Shown: positions 11,199-23,171, counted from the stretch's first letter. The stretch is 64,000 bases of DNA from Capsaspora owczarzaki ATCC 30864 (GCF_000151315.2 NW_011887302.1:1226913-1290912), one strand, 5' to 3'. Notes: a model not told the origin generated them from the letters alone. Made by a program: numbers and translations.

Positions 11199-13830
11199 GT
11201 TCCATGCTCATCCACTCTCTCTCTCTCTCTTTCTCACTCGTCGCTGCACTCGCATTGTGTGCTTCACGTGGTGTTTTTCGCTTTCGTGCCGTGCAGAGCG
11301 AGAGCGAGTGGGCGAGTCAGCGAGAGTCAGCGAGAGTCAAAGAACCCAGCTCTGCCATGTGGCATGGTCCTCTCCAATGTCCCTTCATTCCCCCTCGTGT
11401 CCGCTCCATTTCGCACTCTTGCACCCACAGCGCAGCGACGTACTGTCTGCAAAGATCTCTTTTTTGTTGTGCGATGGAGAAGTGAATTCGCTGTGCATTG
11501 ACGACGGAGCAGCGTTGAGATTGCGCAATATTGAGCGACGGTCCAGTGTGTGCCGCGCGAGGTGGTCACAGCGGCTGTCTTCAAGGTTGCACCACTTGGA
11601 GACGACTTTTGATCCATCCATCCATCCAGCCTTCCTCACTCACTCTTATCAACATCATACAACATTGAAAGCAACGCACTGTCTTTGGCGCTTTGCCTTT
11701 GGAACAACAACGACAAAGAAGAAACAAAAAAAAACTTCCGCGTTTTTCTTTGTCTTTTTCTACTTGTTTTTTCCCGCCTTTTTTTTTTTCTTCCGTTCTT
11801 CGTTTCTTGTTTCACTGCCATCGATTGGATTGCAAATGCTCATTGATTGAAACCATCGTCTGCTGAATCCTCAACAAAACAGTCCCTCGAGACCAAGCTG
11901 ACCAAGAAGATCTCCCTCCAAACCCCGTTCGTCTCGTCCCCCATGGACACGGTCACCGAGTCCGAGATGGCCATCAACATGGCGGTAAGTGTTCCTTCAT
12001 TGGGTGTTTGTATTGTAGTAACACGGCCTATCGTCCTGTGCACCCTCAGCAGTAGTGGGGAAGGCCATTCCACCTCGTTTTTGGTTGCGTTGTTCCACTT
12101 TGACCCTTTTCAATGTTTTTGTTGCTTTGATGAGAAGAAAACAAACATACGGATCTATTTCCTTATGTGCTGCCATGCGATTAACAGCCGCGCGGCAATG
12201 CAATGCAGAGTATTTGTCTTTCGGATTCTGAGCGCCCCATCCTTTTTTTTTTTTTTTTCCTTGTCTGTTACCCTCCGCTTTCCGCCTGCCCATGTCGCTC
12301 ACTGATTCCTCTACTCTTGTAGCTGATGGGTGGCATTGGCATCCTTCACCACAACTGCACTGCCGAGGAGCAGGCTGCCTTCGTGCAAAAGGTCAAGCGC
12401 TACGAGCAGGGCTTTATTCTCGACCCCGTCGTCATGCTCCCCACCGCCACTGTTGCCCAGGTCCTTGCTGTCAAGGAGCGTCAAGGCTTTGCTGGCGTTC
12501 CCGTCACTGGTGAGACCTCATTTTTTGTCTGATTCGTTTCCACTTGCTTTTACTGGTTTCTCTTTTGACAGCTCACCCCTTTTGTTCTGTTTTTCCTGTC
12601 CTCCTCCTCCTCTCTCAGACACTGGCAAGATGGGCGGCCGCCTTGTTGGCATCATCACCTCCCGCGATGTCGACTTCATCCCCAAGGACCGCTGGTCGCA
12701 AACGCTGCTGCAAGACGTCATGACCAAGCGCAGCGACCTCGTCGTCGGCAAGGCTGGCTGCTCGCTCGCCGAGGCCAACAAGATTCTCCAGGAGAACAAG
12801 AAGGGCAAGCTGCCCATTGTCAACGACAAGGACGAGCTCGTCGCCCTCATTTCCCGCACAGACCTCAAGAAGAACAAGTTCTTCCCGCACGCCTCCAAGG
12901 ACGCCAACAAGCAGCTTTTGGCCGGCGCTGCGATCGGCACCCGCCTCGACGACCTCAACCGCCTCAAGATGATGGTCGACTCTGGTCTCGACGTTGTCGT
13001 CATCGACTCGTCCCAGGGCAACTCTGTCTACCAGCTCGACCTCATCAACCGCATCAAGCGCGAGTACGCCGACCTCGAGGTGATTGGTGGCAACGTTGTT
13101 ACCGTCTCGCAGGCGCGCAACCTGATTGCCGCCGGCGTCGACGGTCTGCGCATCGGCATGGGCAGCGGCTCCATTTGCATCACTCAGGAGGTGATGGCTT
13201 GCGGCCGTCCTCAAGGCACTGCCGTCTACCAGGTCTCGAACTTTGCCCGCCACTTTGGCGTCCCCACGATTGCCGACGGCGGTGTTTCCAACGTTGGCCA
13301 CATTACCAAGGCACTCGCTCTCGGCGCCTCGGCCGTCATGATGGGCTCGATGCTTGCCGGCACCACCGAGGCCCCCGGCGAATACTATTTCAGCAACGGC
13401 GTGCGCCTGAAGAAGTACCGCGGCATGGGCTCTCTCGACGCCATGGACAAGGACGGCTCCAAGCAGCGCTACTTTAGCGAAAACGACTCGATCAAGGTCG
13501 CCCAGGGCGTCTCTGGCTCGGTCGTCGACAAGGGCTCCATCCAAAAGTTTGTCCCCTACCTCATCTCTGGCCTCAAGCACAGCCTCCAGGACATTGGTGT
13601 CCGAAGCGTGTCCGAGCTCAAGGAGGGTGTCTACTCGAACAAGGTTACCTTTGAGCGCCGCAGCCCCGCTGCCCAAGCCGAGGGCAACGTGCACAGCCTG
13701 CATTCGTGAGTCTTTTTTTTCAGTGCAGCATGGGTGGTGTTGTGGAGGGATTTGTTTCAGCGAGACTAACTTTTTTTGTTGTTTCTCCTTTTTGATTCTC
13801 TTTCACAGGTTTGAGAAGCGCTTGTACTAA
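10788..13830 (+). CDS. IMPDH: Inosine-5'-monophosphate dehydrogenase
   Basis: Five exons (10788-10964, 11883-11984, 12323-12509, 12619-13705, 13809-13830) give 524 residues, close to human IMPDH (514). It oxidises IMP to XMP, the committed step to GMP. Visible are [31 protein letters not shown], a CBS pair (about residues 120-240) ending in [16 protein letters not shown], the flexible-loop region [12 protein letters not shown] with catalytic Cys342, IADGG, GGSM-type phosphate loop [11 protein letters not shown], and the flap [12 protein letters not shown]. The C-terminus VHSLHSFEKRLY ends on a 22-base last exon. Intron 1 is 918 bp, large for this genome. All splice sites are GT-AG and frames close. 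Confidence 0.97.
10965..11882 (+). other. 918-bp first intron of IMPDH
   Basis: The intron runs from GTAAAG to AACAAAACAG. It holds a 30-T run (11168-11197), CT-rich tracts and more T runs near 11765-11790. No alternative exon could be supported. Confidence 0.7.
11168..11197 (+). repeat. Poly-T tract (30 T)
   Basis: An uninterrupted T run in IMPDH intron 1, followed by a short CT microsatellite. Confidence 0.9.
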
Positions 13831-14318
13831 GTGAACGCGATTCATTTTTTTTTGCACTGGTTAACTCTTTGATCCATCCATCGCTTTGTTGATGCCATAG
13901 CTTGTTTGTTATCCACGCATGAGCTGTTTGTTGCTGTTTGTTAATTCCCTTTGTGTTTTTTTTTATTCCTTGTTCAATAACAACATTTGATTTCTCCTTT
14001 TTTTGTCCTTTTCCATGTCGCTCGCCAAGTAGCGTGTGTGTGTTGTTCACCCAATCGGATGTGACTTGCTGTGTTGGGGAGGTTGTTGGGGGACATTGAC
14101 GGAAACATCTGCCAAGTCATTTGAGCGACCCCAACGTGATCTGCCATCCACCTCCGTTCGTTAACCCGTTGCGTTGAGGCTTCACTTTTTGAATTGCGTT
14201 TGTCATCCGAGCAGCAACAAACTCACAAGAATCAGCACTTCCTCGACATGATCAACGCTACACAGCCGCATTCAATGCAAATCTCAACGTAAAAAAAAAC
14301 AAAAAAAAAAAAATCCAG

Positions 14319-14353
<35 letters not shown>

Positions 14354-14638
14354 ATTTTCACATCGATTTTTTGTTCTAGACGCCAAATCCAACAGAGCAA
14401 GCACCGAGGAACAAAACCCACGCTCTTGCTTCAACGATCCACAGTCACAGACGCAGCGGGCACTTGTGGACTGAAACGCGCGCCCCCCCCCCCCTGTCAC
14501 TCACTCACAGTGGGCGAACGGGAAACTGAGTGAGCTGGTGACGCGTTTTCAACCTCCGACGCGCACTCGCGACTCCATCCAACCGAGCACTCGAGCACAT
14601 CAAAACCAACAAGTGTCCTAACCGAACCCTGACCCAAA
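13831..14638 (+). other. Spacer between IMPDH and the lipase gene
   Basis: These 808 bases contain the IMPDH 3' end and the lipase promoter. A block at 14291-14352 has A runs of 9 and 13 followed by 32 T, which could pair as an A/T hairpin in single-stranded form. A run of 12 C lies near 14485. No exon or RNA gene was recognised. Confidence 0.5.
14291..14352 (+). repeat. Poly-A/poly-T inverted block
   Basis: Two A runs (9 and 13) separated by one C, then CTTCC-like spacer bases and a 32-T run. The halves are complementary, so the block is a potential A/T hairpin and a likely site of length polymorphism. Confidence 0.8.
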
Positions 14639-17248
14639 ATGCTGGTGAAGGCGTCGCGGTTGCTGCGGTGGCCGCTCGTGTTTGCCGTCTTCTCCATTCT
14701 GATGGTCGAGCTCACCCTCTACACTGCGCTCCGATGGCTCGTCTATGCCATCGAGGCGGTATTCACGGTAAGTGCCCAACTGCTGCGTTTTACAGGACCA
14801 AGGGCGAGAGGATTGTCGGGTCCAAGAGCGAGTGTGAACTTACCGATTTCAACGCTGCTCAGACTCCAAATTACCGCCGAAGATTGCTCGGTATTCGCGA
14901 AATGCGAACGTATGAGCAATGGTTTACGGCGTCACAGCAAGCGGATCGAGCTCAGGGTCGAGATAGCTGGTCTGCCAACGACAGGTACGACACTGGATTT
15001 TTTGCTTAAGAGCCGCTGGCATCGGCGGACTGGCATGTGCGATACAACGTCATGTGCAATCATGCACTCTAGGTTGCTGACAAGCTGGTTTGTCTTCTTG
15101 ACTTGCTTTGCTCTCGTCGACCTTCTTTTTGACTTTCTTCCAAATTTAGCGACGCCGCGTACGATTCGGTACTCATCGAATCAAGCGTCAAGCAGCTCCA
15201 GGAGCAGAGTAGAAACGGCGATATCAAACGACTCATGCACACGCTTGCGACCAAGTGCCACAAGAACTTGGCTGGCATCAATAGCGAAATTCTGTACTCG
15301 CATCAGTTTGTCGGGCGAACCAAGAACATCATCCACGAATATGCCCGCACACTGGAGGCTGCACTTGATGTTGTGGCCGCCGCACCAGAAGACGTTCTGT
15401 CGCACGACCGCAAGGTCAAATTTTTCCGGTCGTTGGAAAAGTCGTACGGCAAGTCAGCCCTGTGTCTCTCTGGCGGTGGTGGGCAAGGCTATTACCACGT
15501 TGGCGTGGTGCGTGCGCTGCTGGATCGAGGATTACTTCCAGCAGTGATTGCAGGTGCGTAACATTTGCGGCGCTCCTTGTGTACGAATACTGTTCTCATT
15601 TTGTTTTGAAACACGAAACACAACACCCCTCCCCCTCCCTCCCTTGCCCACCCCTCAGGCACCAGCGCTGGTGCCTTGATCGGCTCGATCGTCTGCACCA
15701 AAACGGACGAGGAACTCCGAACTGCGTTGACACCCGATTTGCACGCCCAAATGACGGCTTGTGCTGAGCCGTTGCCAAAGCGACTGTTTCGCTTCCTGAA
15801 GACTGGAAACATGTTTGAAAAGGAGCCTTGGCTTGTTAAAACCCGAGCACTTATCGGGGATTGGACGTTTGAAGAGGCGTATTTGCGAACCGGCCGCGTC
15901 TTCAACGTCACCATCACTTCTGCGAACGTGCACTCGCCGCCATTGCTGCTCAACTACATCACCGCGCCCAATGTGCTCGTCTACAGCGCCGTAGTCGCGT
16001 CGGCTGCCATTCCTGGGCTTCTCGAAGCCTGCGAATTGTTGGTCAAGGTAATAATAGCCATCGCCACGTTCCTGCCTGTCTCGTTGCTTCACAACTGCAA
16101 GCCGCCTCATTTTGCCTTTGTTGTTGTTGTTTTTGTTGTTGTTGCAAACTCCACAAATGAGCGCAGAACGATGATGGTTCAGTCGAGCCGTACCACGTTG
16201 TTGGCGAAAAGTGGACGGATGGCGGACTCAAGACGGACTTGCCGATGCAGTCGCTTTCACACCTGTTCAATGTCAATTACTTTATTGTTTCTCAGGTTGG
16301 TGGTGGCGTATTGGTTGGGGCAGGCAGAATGTGGGTGCGCTGGAAACCGCCAAAAGTCCAACAAGCTCTTTGTCGCGCAAAAACTCACCGGATTTCGCTT
16401 TTCGCTTCAGGTAAATCCGCACATCATCCCATTCCTGTACGAGCGCAAGGGCTCTGCGGGTCAGCCAGTGTGGCGAGCAAAGGGCGTCCGCGGAGGCTTT
16501 ATCACTGCTCTGCTCGAGGCCATGCTCAAGTACGACATGAAAAAGTGGCTGATTGTCATGAAAGAGTTGGAGCTGTTTCCAATGGTAAGCTGGACGTCTG
16601 GCCCAAGACGCGCGCGCGGGGGGGGGGAGGAGGAAGGCTGGAGTGCACGGTTCCAGCCTTTAAGGATCGGCCTAACCACATCTCTTTTGATTTTTTGACT
16701 AGTTCCTGGGGCACGACTGGAGCTTGATCTTTTTGCAAAACTTTGCAGGATCGGTGACCATTTCGCCGTCTCCTCGATTTTCCGATTACCTTCTGATTCT
16801 GCATGATCCGACCCGGCAAAGGATGGCAGAGTACATTCATCGTGGCCAAACCTTCACGTACCTAAAGGTTGGCATGATTGAAGTCGCGTACCGAACTGAA
16901 AAGAAGATTGACACCATTCTGCAGTCACTGGGAGCCCTCGACATGTTTGACACGATTCTCGCGTCTCCAATTGTCCGAGAGCTCCGCCTGCAGCAGGAGA
17001 AGACCAACATGACCATCGAATCGCCGCCAACAGCGCCAAAGTCCCCCCGCACCGTCCCGCTGTTCCAAGCCACCATCAACACTCCTCCCAGCAACCAACT
17101 CACCCCATTCGAGTCGAGAACGGACAGCGAAACGACGTCAGCAGCAGTGCTGCCGATGGAGCTCGGTGGTGCGTTGCTCGATTCTGGAGACGTCGACTTG
17201 CGGCAAGAAAGCGAGTTGATCAAGCTACGACGTCAGACCATCCACTAG
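14639..17248 (+). CDS. Patatin-domain triacylglycerol lipase (SDP1/Tgl3-4-5-like)
   Basis: Seven exons (14639-14767, 14863-14984, 15150-15553, 15659-16047, 16167-16295, 16411-16584, 16703-17248) give 630 residues. The N-terminus is hydrophobic (about residues 9-40), suggesting a membrane or lipid-droplet anchor. A DUF3336-like region (TYEQWFTASQQAD, then GDIKRLMHTLATKCHKNL) is followed by a patatin domain with oxyanion loop LSGGGGQGYYHVG, nucleophile motif GTSAG (Ser near residue 221) and the dyad aspartate in WTDGGLKTDLP. The order matches the fungal Tgl3/4/5 and plant SDP1 lipases of storage-fat breakdown. The C-terminal 90 residues are Pro/Ser/Thr-rich with no recognised domain. The second exon's acceptor (AACGCTGCTCAG) was chosen because the earlier TTTTACAG leads to an in-frame stop. 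Confidence 0.88.
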
Positions 17249-17527
17249 AAGGATGTTGCCAAGCTTTGATGTGTGGGCTGTGATGATTGTATGGAAGAGC
17301 CTCGATAAAGAGAAACTTCACAACGACACCCTTGAGTAACGTTACAAAAACACATAAACTCCAACTGTCATTTGAGACCATCCACACGCAATCACAGTTC
17401 TTTGTGCACGAGAAATAATAAATTGTGGCAGACAATGCAAACCGAAAGAAACAAACGACAACAAAAACATACAAAATCAGAGTCGGAAAAAATCAAAGAT
17501 TTGAATTCCTCGCCGCGTCAGCTATGA
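17249..17527. other. Convergent 3' spacer
   Basis: These 279 bases separate the stop codons of the lipase (+) and the WKK-repeat gene (-). A plus-strand AATAAA at 17417-17422 may end the lipase transcript. Confidence 0.4.
17417..17422 (+). promoter_or_regulatory. Candidate polyadenylation signal AATAAA
   Basis: A perfect hexamer 169 bases after the lipase stop codon, in the convergent spacer. Confidence 0.35.
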
Positions 17528-19635
17528 CTACTTAGCCGCTCGGCTTGCCAACAACTCTTTCTTCCAAGCAGGAAGATTGTCTGTCGAGGCAGCTGGAGGT
17601 GAGACGGTGGCAGGCGTGGCAGCAGCAGTAGCAGCAGGTGTTGTTGCTGCAGGCTTTTGAGCGCTTGCGGTCGCCGGCGTGGTTGTCGAGGGCGTCCTCT
17701 GGACGGTGGCGGTCGCGGTCGCGGGCGTGCTTGTCGAGGGCGTCCTCTGAACGGTGGCGGTTGTGCCTGCTGGCGCTGCTCCGGCCGTAGAATTCTTCTT
17801 CCACGACGGCGTGTTGTCAGCTGAAGATCCGGGAGTACCCGTGAAGGATGTGCGAGGGCTTGCCGTTGAAGACGTCGTAGGTGTTGCTCCTGCAACTGCA
17901 GCCGCAGCAGCCTCCGGAGTAATAGCAGCACCCGACGAGTTTCGCTTCCAGGAGGGAGTTGATGCGGGGGTTGCCAGTCCTGCGCCACCTGCCGTTGCTG
18001 CTGATGATGCTGCGGCAGCCGGGGTAGTGGTAGAGGCGGCACCAGTAGTCAAGCTCTTCTTCCATGCGGGAGTTGTGTCGGCGGCGGGAGCTGGTGCTGG
18101 TGCAGCAGCAGCAGCAGCAGCAGCGGCCGGAGTAGTGGCCGACGATGTCAAGCTCTTCTTCCATGCTGGGGTTGTGTCGGCGGCGGGTGCTGGTGCTGGT
18201 GCAGCTGCTGCTGCTGCGGCTGCCGAGGCGCCGGCTTTGCTGGCTGCTGCTGGGCTGGCGGATGCCGCGAGGTTGTTGCCGGAGCTTGATGGCGAGATTT
18301 TGAATGATGTGCCAGAGGTTGCAGAGCTCGGTGTGAGGGGCGTGTTTGGTGTGGTGGGGTTGGAGGCCGTGGTGTTGGGGCCAGGGGACTTTTTCAGAGT
18401 GCTGCCGAATGCACTGGACGCCGCACTGGGCGACACACCCACGTCGATGGTGGGCGTGTTGTTTCGAACGAGGCCTGCCTCCTTCTCCTTCTCCTTCTGG
18501 TCGCGAGCGGCGCTCATCGACTTGAGCTTCTTTTCAAACTCGGGAGCATTCTTCTCGGCCTGCTCCTGCTTCTGTGCCTGCTCGATCGTCTCGGACTTGC
18601 GTCGGAGCTTGTCGGCAAGCTCGCCCGAGACGGGGGCGGCCTCCTTTTCCTTGCTCTTGCCGAGCTTGTTGATGGCGACCTCCTTTTGCCACGAGGGGGA
18701 TTCTTCGGTCTTGCGCCGGGCGCCCTGCAGGTTGACCTGAAGCAAACGAGGCAAGAGAGATGAGTTGTTTGATGCTTTTGTGCAAACAGAAACGTCTTCT
18801 CGCAAAGAGCCCAGCATTTGTTCTCCCTATTTGAGGGTGTTAGCTTGTGAGCATGTTAAGTGTTCTTACTTGGAGCGCGCCGTTGGAGAGACCCGGCATG
18901 AGCGACTTGCCGACTACCTTCTTGGGCTGAATGAGCTGCGATCCGTATTCTTCCTCCGCCTGTTGTTTGTTTTTTTGAGGTAATCAAACAGACTGTGTGA
19001 GTGTCTCAAATGCGACAGTTGTTGTGCGCTGTGTTGAGTTGAGCTTCGTCTTGTAGTTGTTGGCAACGGGTTGCCGGATTCTGATTCGATTTGGAAAAGG
19101 AGGTGTCAACTTAGTCATCCATGATTTTGCTATTGGTTTTCACGCCCCCTCCCCCTTGCCTCATTTCCATTGACCGTGTCAAAGCTGAGCATCCAAAGCA
19201 AGCCAAACAGGCGCCACAGACACAGATACGATCACTGTGTTGCCTCTCCTCACACTTCACAGTGTTTGCGTTTTGTTTGCTTTTAGCGGTGACTTTTTAG
19301 CACCGTTTCTTGTTTTGACGTGTGTTTTCCTACTTTTGATACTTCTTCACACTGTGATGATGATTGTTTTGCTGGTTGATACAATCTCTCATTCGTTCAC
19401 TGTCGCCTTTGACTCGCTTTCGCTTTTTCCCGCTTCTCAACCAAAAGACCCAGCACTTTGTATTATTTTTTATTTTTATTTTTTATTTTTTAAATTTGTG
19501 CCTTTTTTTTTTTTTTTTTTTTTGAACCGCTTGTTGTTCAGTGCTTTTGCTTTCGCTCTCGTTTTCGCACAAACGCCCCGCGGCTGCTCAGAAGCGAGAG
19601 AAACGCAACGAGAGCGCAATCGGGTGTCGCTTTGT

Positions 19636-19668
<33 letters not shown>

Positions 19669-20124
19669 CAAGCAGCGTCAAAGCAAAACACAAACAAAAC
19701 CCAAACATTTTTAAAACAATAATCATAAACAACAAGCTGCGAAAATCACCGTCGAATGAACGTCCACAGCGAGAGAGAGAGAGAGCGGGAGAGAGTGTGT
19801 GAGAGAGAGACAGCCATAGCAAGAGAAGCGAAAACAGCAGGAGAAAGCAGCAGAAAGCAGAGTCGAGCAAAGTGACGCAGCCGGACGGATGATAGCGGCA
19901 GCGTGTTGTGTTGCCATCACTCAAACACTCCCCTTCGTTCAATGCACTCGTCACACTCGACCACCTCGAAATGGGAATGGGAATGGGAAGGGGAGCTAAT
20001 GCGAGTAATGCAAGAAGTCACACACCTGCTGTTGCTGCTGCTGCTGGGAAGAGTCGTCGACTGGCTCGTCATCAAGCGCCTGTTGCTGTTGCTGGGCGGA
20101 AAAGTCGGTTTCGACGTCTGCCAT
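17528..20124 (-). CDS. Low-complexity protein with six P-x-W-K-K-like motifs
   Basis: Three exons (20124-20026, 18959-18870, 18736-17528) give 465 residues. The N-terminus is acidic with two polyglutamine runs. A charged segment follows (SPSWQKEVAINKLGK, then LADKLRRKSE and FEKKLKSMSAARDQKEKEKE), probably helical. The C-terminal two-thirds is Ala/Pro/Thr/Ser-rich and carries repeated short motifs: SPSWQK, TPAWKKSL twice, TPSWKRN, TPSWKKN and a final LPAWKKELLASR at the extreme C-terminus. Similar W-K-x-x-L-L-x-R motifs occur in some animal actin- or phosphatase-binding proteins, so a cytoskeletal scaffold is possible, but that is a guess. The two TPAWKKSL units sit in near-identical 99-base repeats, suggesting recent internal duplication. 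Intron 1 exceeds 1 kb. Confidence 0.72.
18960..20025 (-). other. 1066-bp intron with simple repeats
   Basis: This first intron of the WKK-repeat gene contains a CAG run (19640-19664), a 20-T tract near 19507, A/T-rich TATTTTTTATTTTTA blocks and a GA-rich tract (19771-19810). I found no additional exon that keeps the frame. Confidence 0.6.
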
Positions 20125-20306
20125 TCGGAAAAAAAAAAAAAGAACTGAGCAGCAAAGAAGCAGTAAACCATAACAGGAAGAATCGTAAAAATGAAAGAAG
20201 CAAACAGAATGATGCTGAGATCGATGAGTGAGTGAGTGAGTGAGGACTTTTCGAGATAGCTACAACAACAACAACAACAACAACTACAACAACAACAACA
20301 ACAACT

Positions 20307-20338
<32 letters not shown>

Positions 20339-20394
20339 ATCATCGACAATAACAACATCAACAAGAAGAGGAGCCACGCAAACTGCTGCAGAGC
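20125..20394 (-). other. Spacer with trinucleotide repeat between the NTPase and WKK-repeat genes
   Basis: The 270-bp tandem spacer contains the WKK gene's 5' flank and the NTPase 3' end. An AGTG tetranucleotide block (20226-20243) and an AAC/TAC repeat fill a third of it. Confidence 0.5.
20261..20337 (+). repeat. (AAC)n microsatellite with TAC variants
   Basis: About 25 trinucleotides, mostly AAC with two TAC, lie 58 bases past the stop codon of the NTPase gene. Confidence 0.9.
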
Positions 20395-23171
20395 TCAGAA
20401 CATCGGACACAGACAAAAACTGTCATGACCAACAAGCACAACAACGCGATCATTTTCATTCCGAGCGGCATGGGCCCAATCTTGGGACGCGTTGCCACTG
20501 ATTGCCAGCACGAGTATGAAATGAAAATCTGCTGCGAGTGGCGAACTGTCCAGATCCGCCAGAGTCCGAGTGACGCCCTCAGCGAGATCTGATGCGGACG
20601 GCAGGCTCACATCCATCATTTGGAACAGCAGCAGTACGGGCTTTGCCCCAGCTTGGCTGCGTCGTAAAGCAACACGCCCATTCACGCGGGTCGTTGAACC
20701 TGCGCACTGGAACACCGGGTGGCAAGGACCCGCACCAAGCATGTCAACTTCAAGCGGGGCGTCTGATGAAAAGGACGGGATTGTATGGACAGTTTGGCGA
20801 TCGTCGACATCGTGCTGGTTTGTGATGAACGGATGTTGCTCTTTCAAGAGGGTGAAACGTTGCGCGACTCCTGCGACAGGGTTCTGCAGATCAAACCTCA
20901 TGAGCAGGAGACTGCGAGGCGCGCTGCCTTGCAGTGACGGGGAGGAAAGACCAAGAACTTGATACAGCAGGGCAGATTGAGCTGGCTCAGGCGCGGACCG
21001 GAGAGTTGATTCACAAACAGGTGGAGACCGAAGCAAGTTCAGTCGGCATGCGACCGAAAACAGAACAAAGATCTCGAAAGCGGCATCGCCATCGCCTCCA
21101 GTGATCGTATGAAAGTCGGCCATCACCTTTGTCCTGCCATGTGAATAGTTATAGCGACTGTCGCGGCGCGCAATACCTTCCAGCATGGCAACTGGCATGC
21201 GAGCCTGGACGCGATCCATTGAGGGATAGGTCGTGATAAGGACGCCACGATGCGCAAGCTGTTCCACTGTGATGGGACCAATCAGGGTGTCTTCAGAGAC
21301 TGGAAGGTTTGCGAACGATAGTTCGACCAAGGTCTCGATTCCCCCGGCAACATGGCGTGCTGCTGCGTCCACCATATATTGGCTCACTTCAAGAGCAGTC
21401 ATGGGGCCTTGGGAAGGGTTGATGGCAAGGTCGGTGTTCTCTGCAGATTGCATGGGGACCGAGGGGACGAGTTCTTGCCGTAACGCAGGGTAGCGGTACG
21501 TTAGTGTTGCTCCTAATAGTGAAGGAATACCTCCAAGGTCCCGAACCAACCGGCGAAATTTCAAATCCGAGCACCATGATTCGTGAAGCCCAAGCTCTCG
21601 AAGAACCAGCATGGAAGTGCGCAGGTCAAAGGGAAGAAGGTTGATTGGATGGAATTCGTGCTGCGTCGTGTCGAACTTCAGGCCACTTAGAGCAGTGCCG
21701 GTTAAAAGTAACACCACAACGGCCTGTTGTTCCTTCTGGTTGACATTGTACGCAACGATTTCTTGATACGCACGCTGAAGCAAATCAGTTGCTTCCTGCA
21801 GTGTCCCCGCATTCAAGGATAAGCGTTGTGCGATCCGGCGAACCGCGTCAATGTGAACAAAGATCAAAACTCGTGCGAGCTGCGGGTGTTGCTGGCGATG
21901 GCGTGCCACAATTGCGTCGAGAACCTGTGGTGTGCGAAGACCAGACCTGCATGCGCTGAAAACTGAAGTGCAGCTCGCATTGGTTAAGTTGGTGTGGCAC
22001 AACCCATGAGCGGCCAGACGAGCAGCAAGAAGGGACTTCTGACAGGAAGCGGGAGCTTCGTACAAGCAATCACCACCATTGAAGTCGATGAAAATTTGCA
22101 AGGAGCGTTCAAGGAGTCTAGTAAGCTCGAAACTCTGATTCGACGTCAGGGGAGTATCAGCAGGCCCAAAGGTAAGGTTGCATTGCGCACGCATGAGGTT
22201 CGCGACCTGAGAGATTGCGTGTTTGGCAAAGGCGGTTTTGCCGCAGCCGCTGCTGGTGCGCATGAGGAGCACCGGAAAGTTTTTTCGGTCCGTCGGGGAG
22301 CCAAAAACCGATTGCGCGATGGAGCGGAACATTTGCATGGTCGCGAAAGGACGGGCTTGAAACACGTCCGGCCAAACTAGTTTGTCTTGACGTTCGACGT
22401 CAAACTGTCCTTCATCAACGGCTGCTGTTAAGGTGGCGATAGCCTCATCAGGATCCGTGACTGTTGAGTGATAGTGAAAGAAAAACAAGCAGACAAACTA
22501 AACGTCAGTAGGACTAATCGCCATCAACATGACAATTTCCAAGCACAAGGCTTACTTGAAGGCGGTTCACTTGAACGCGGCCCACGCAGCGCTGCGGCTC
22601 GCAGCCGGGCAGCCGCGGCTCGCAGCTGGGCTTGGTCCAAAGAAACCTTGAGTTCAAGCTCAGTTTTGAGCGTCTGAAGCAATTGGTCACCAATCACGAA
22701 ATTCGGCTGTCCTGGCGAAACCTCCAATTCCAGTTCCTTGAGTGCTGCTGCCGCGTCATCTTTCTGCCTCTGAGTTGCCGTGACCTGTGCATTGGCTTCG
22801 AGGTCTTTCAAAATTCCCCTCAGGGCAGCGCGTTGGGCAGGTTTGTCGGCGAGGTTTGAAACCGATGTCAAATCGACCGAGATACCAAGACATGCGACCA
22901 ATCCGGACAGCAGCTCACTGTCAAAAGCGCATGCAATGAAGGCAACTTCAGCTGAAAGGCAAACAAGACCAATTACGACGAGTGCAATCACGTTACCTGA
23001 AAACCTGTTGAGCAAAAGGAACACAAAACGCAACACAGTAAGCCCATTTCTACGGAAAACGAACACGACTTTGACGCCTTCAGCAAGTCCAACACTTACC
23101 CGATGAACACGCTGAGAAGCTGGTCCTTGGAAGCCTGCTTCCGTTGCCGTGCGCTTGAATCCGGACGCCAT
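20395..23171 (-). CDS. Large P-loop NTPase, possibly RHS/Crinkler-like
   Basis: Two exons, 23171-22556 and 22460-20395, give 893 residues. Residues 1 to about 80 are hydrophobic in two patches and may be one or two membrane segments. A charged Ala/Leu/Gln-rich linker follows (about 110-200). A P-loop RTSSGCGKTAF lies near residues 273-283 and a Walker B-like strand RVLIFVHIDAV about 150 residues later; TGTALSGLKF and a region with LGGIPSLLGATL come next. This order resembles the STAND-like NTPase module of trypanosome RHS and oomycete Crinkler proteins, but no nuclease or header domain is recognisable, so this is a weak inference. The first 148 bases after a tempting GTAAGTG donor (23099) were kept as coding because every visible acceptor leads to a stop. 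Codon usage is much less GC-biased than in neighbours and only one intron is present, hinting at recent arrival or fast evolution. Confidence 0.65.

Noticed and set aside
12615-13703. 362-codon open frame antisense to IMPDH exon 4
   Set aside because: Mirror of a strongly biased conserved exon; composition is Val/Asp/Ala/Leu-rich without motifs.
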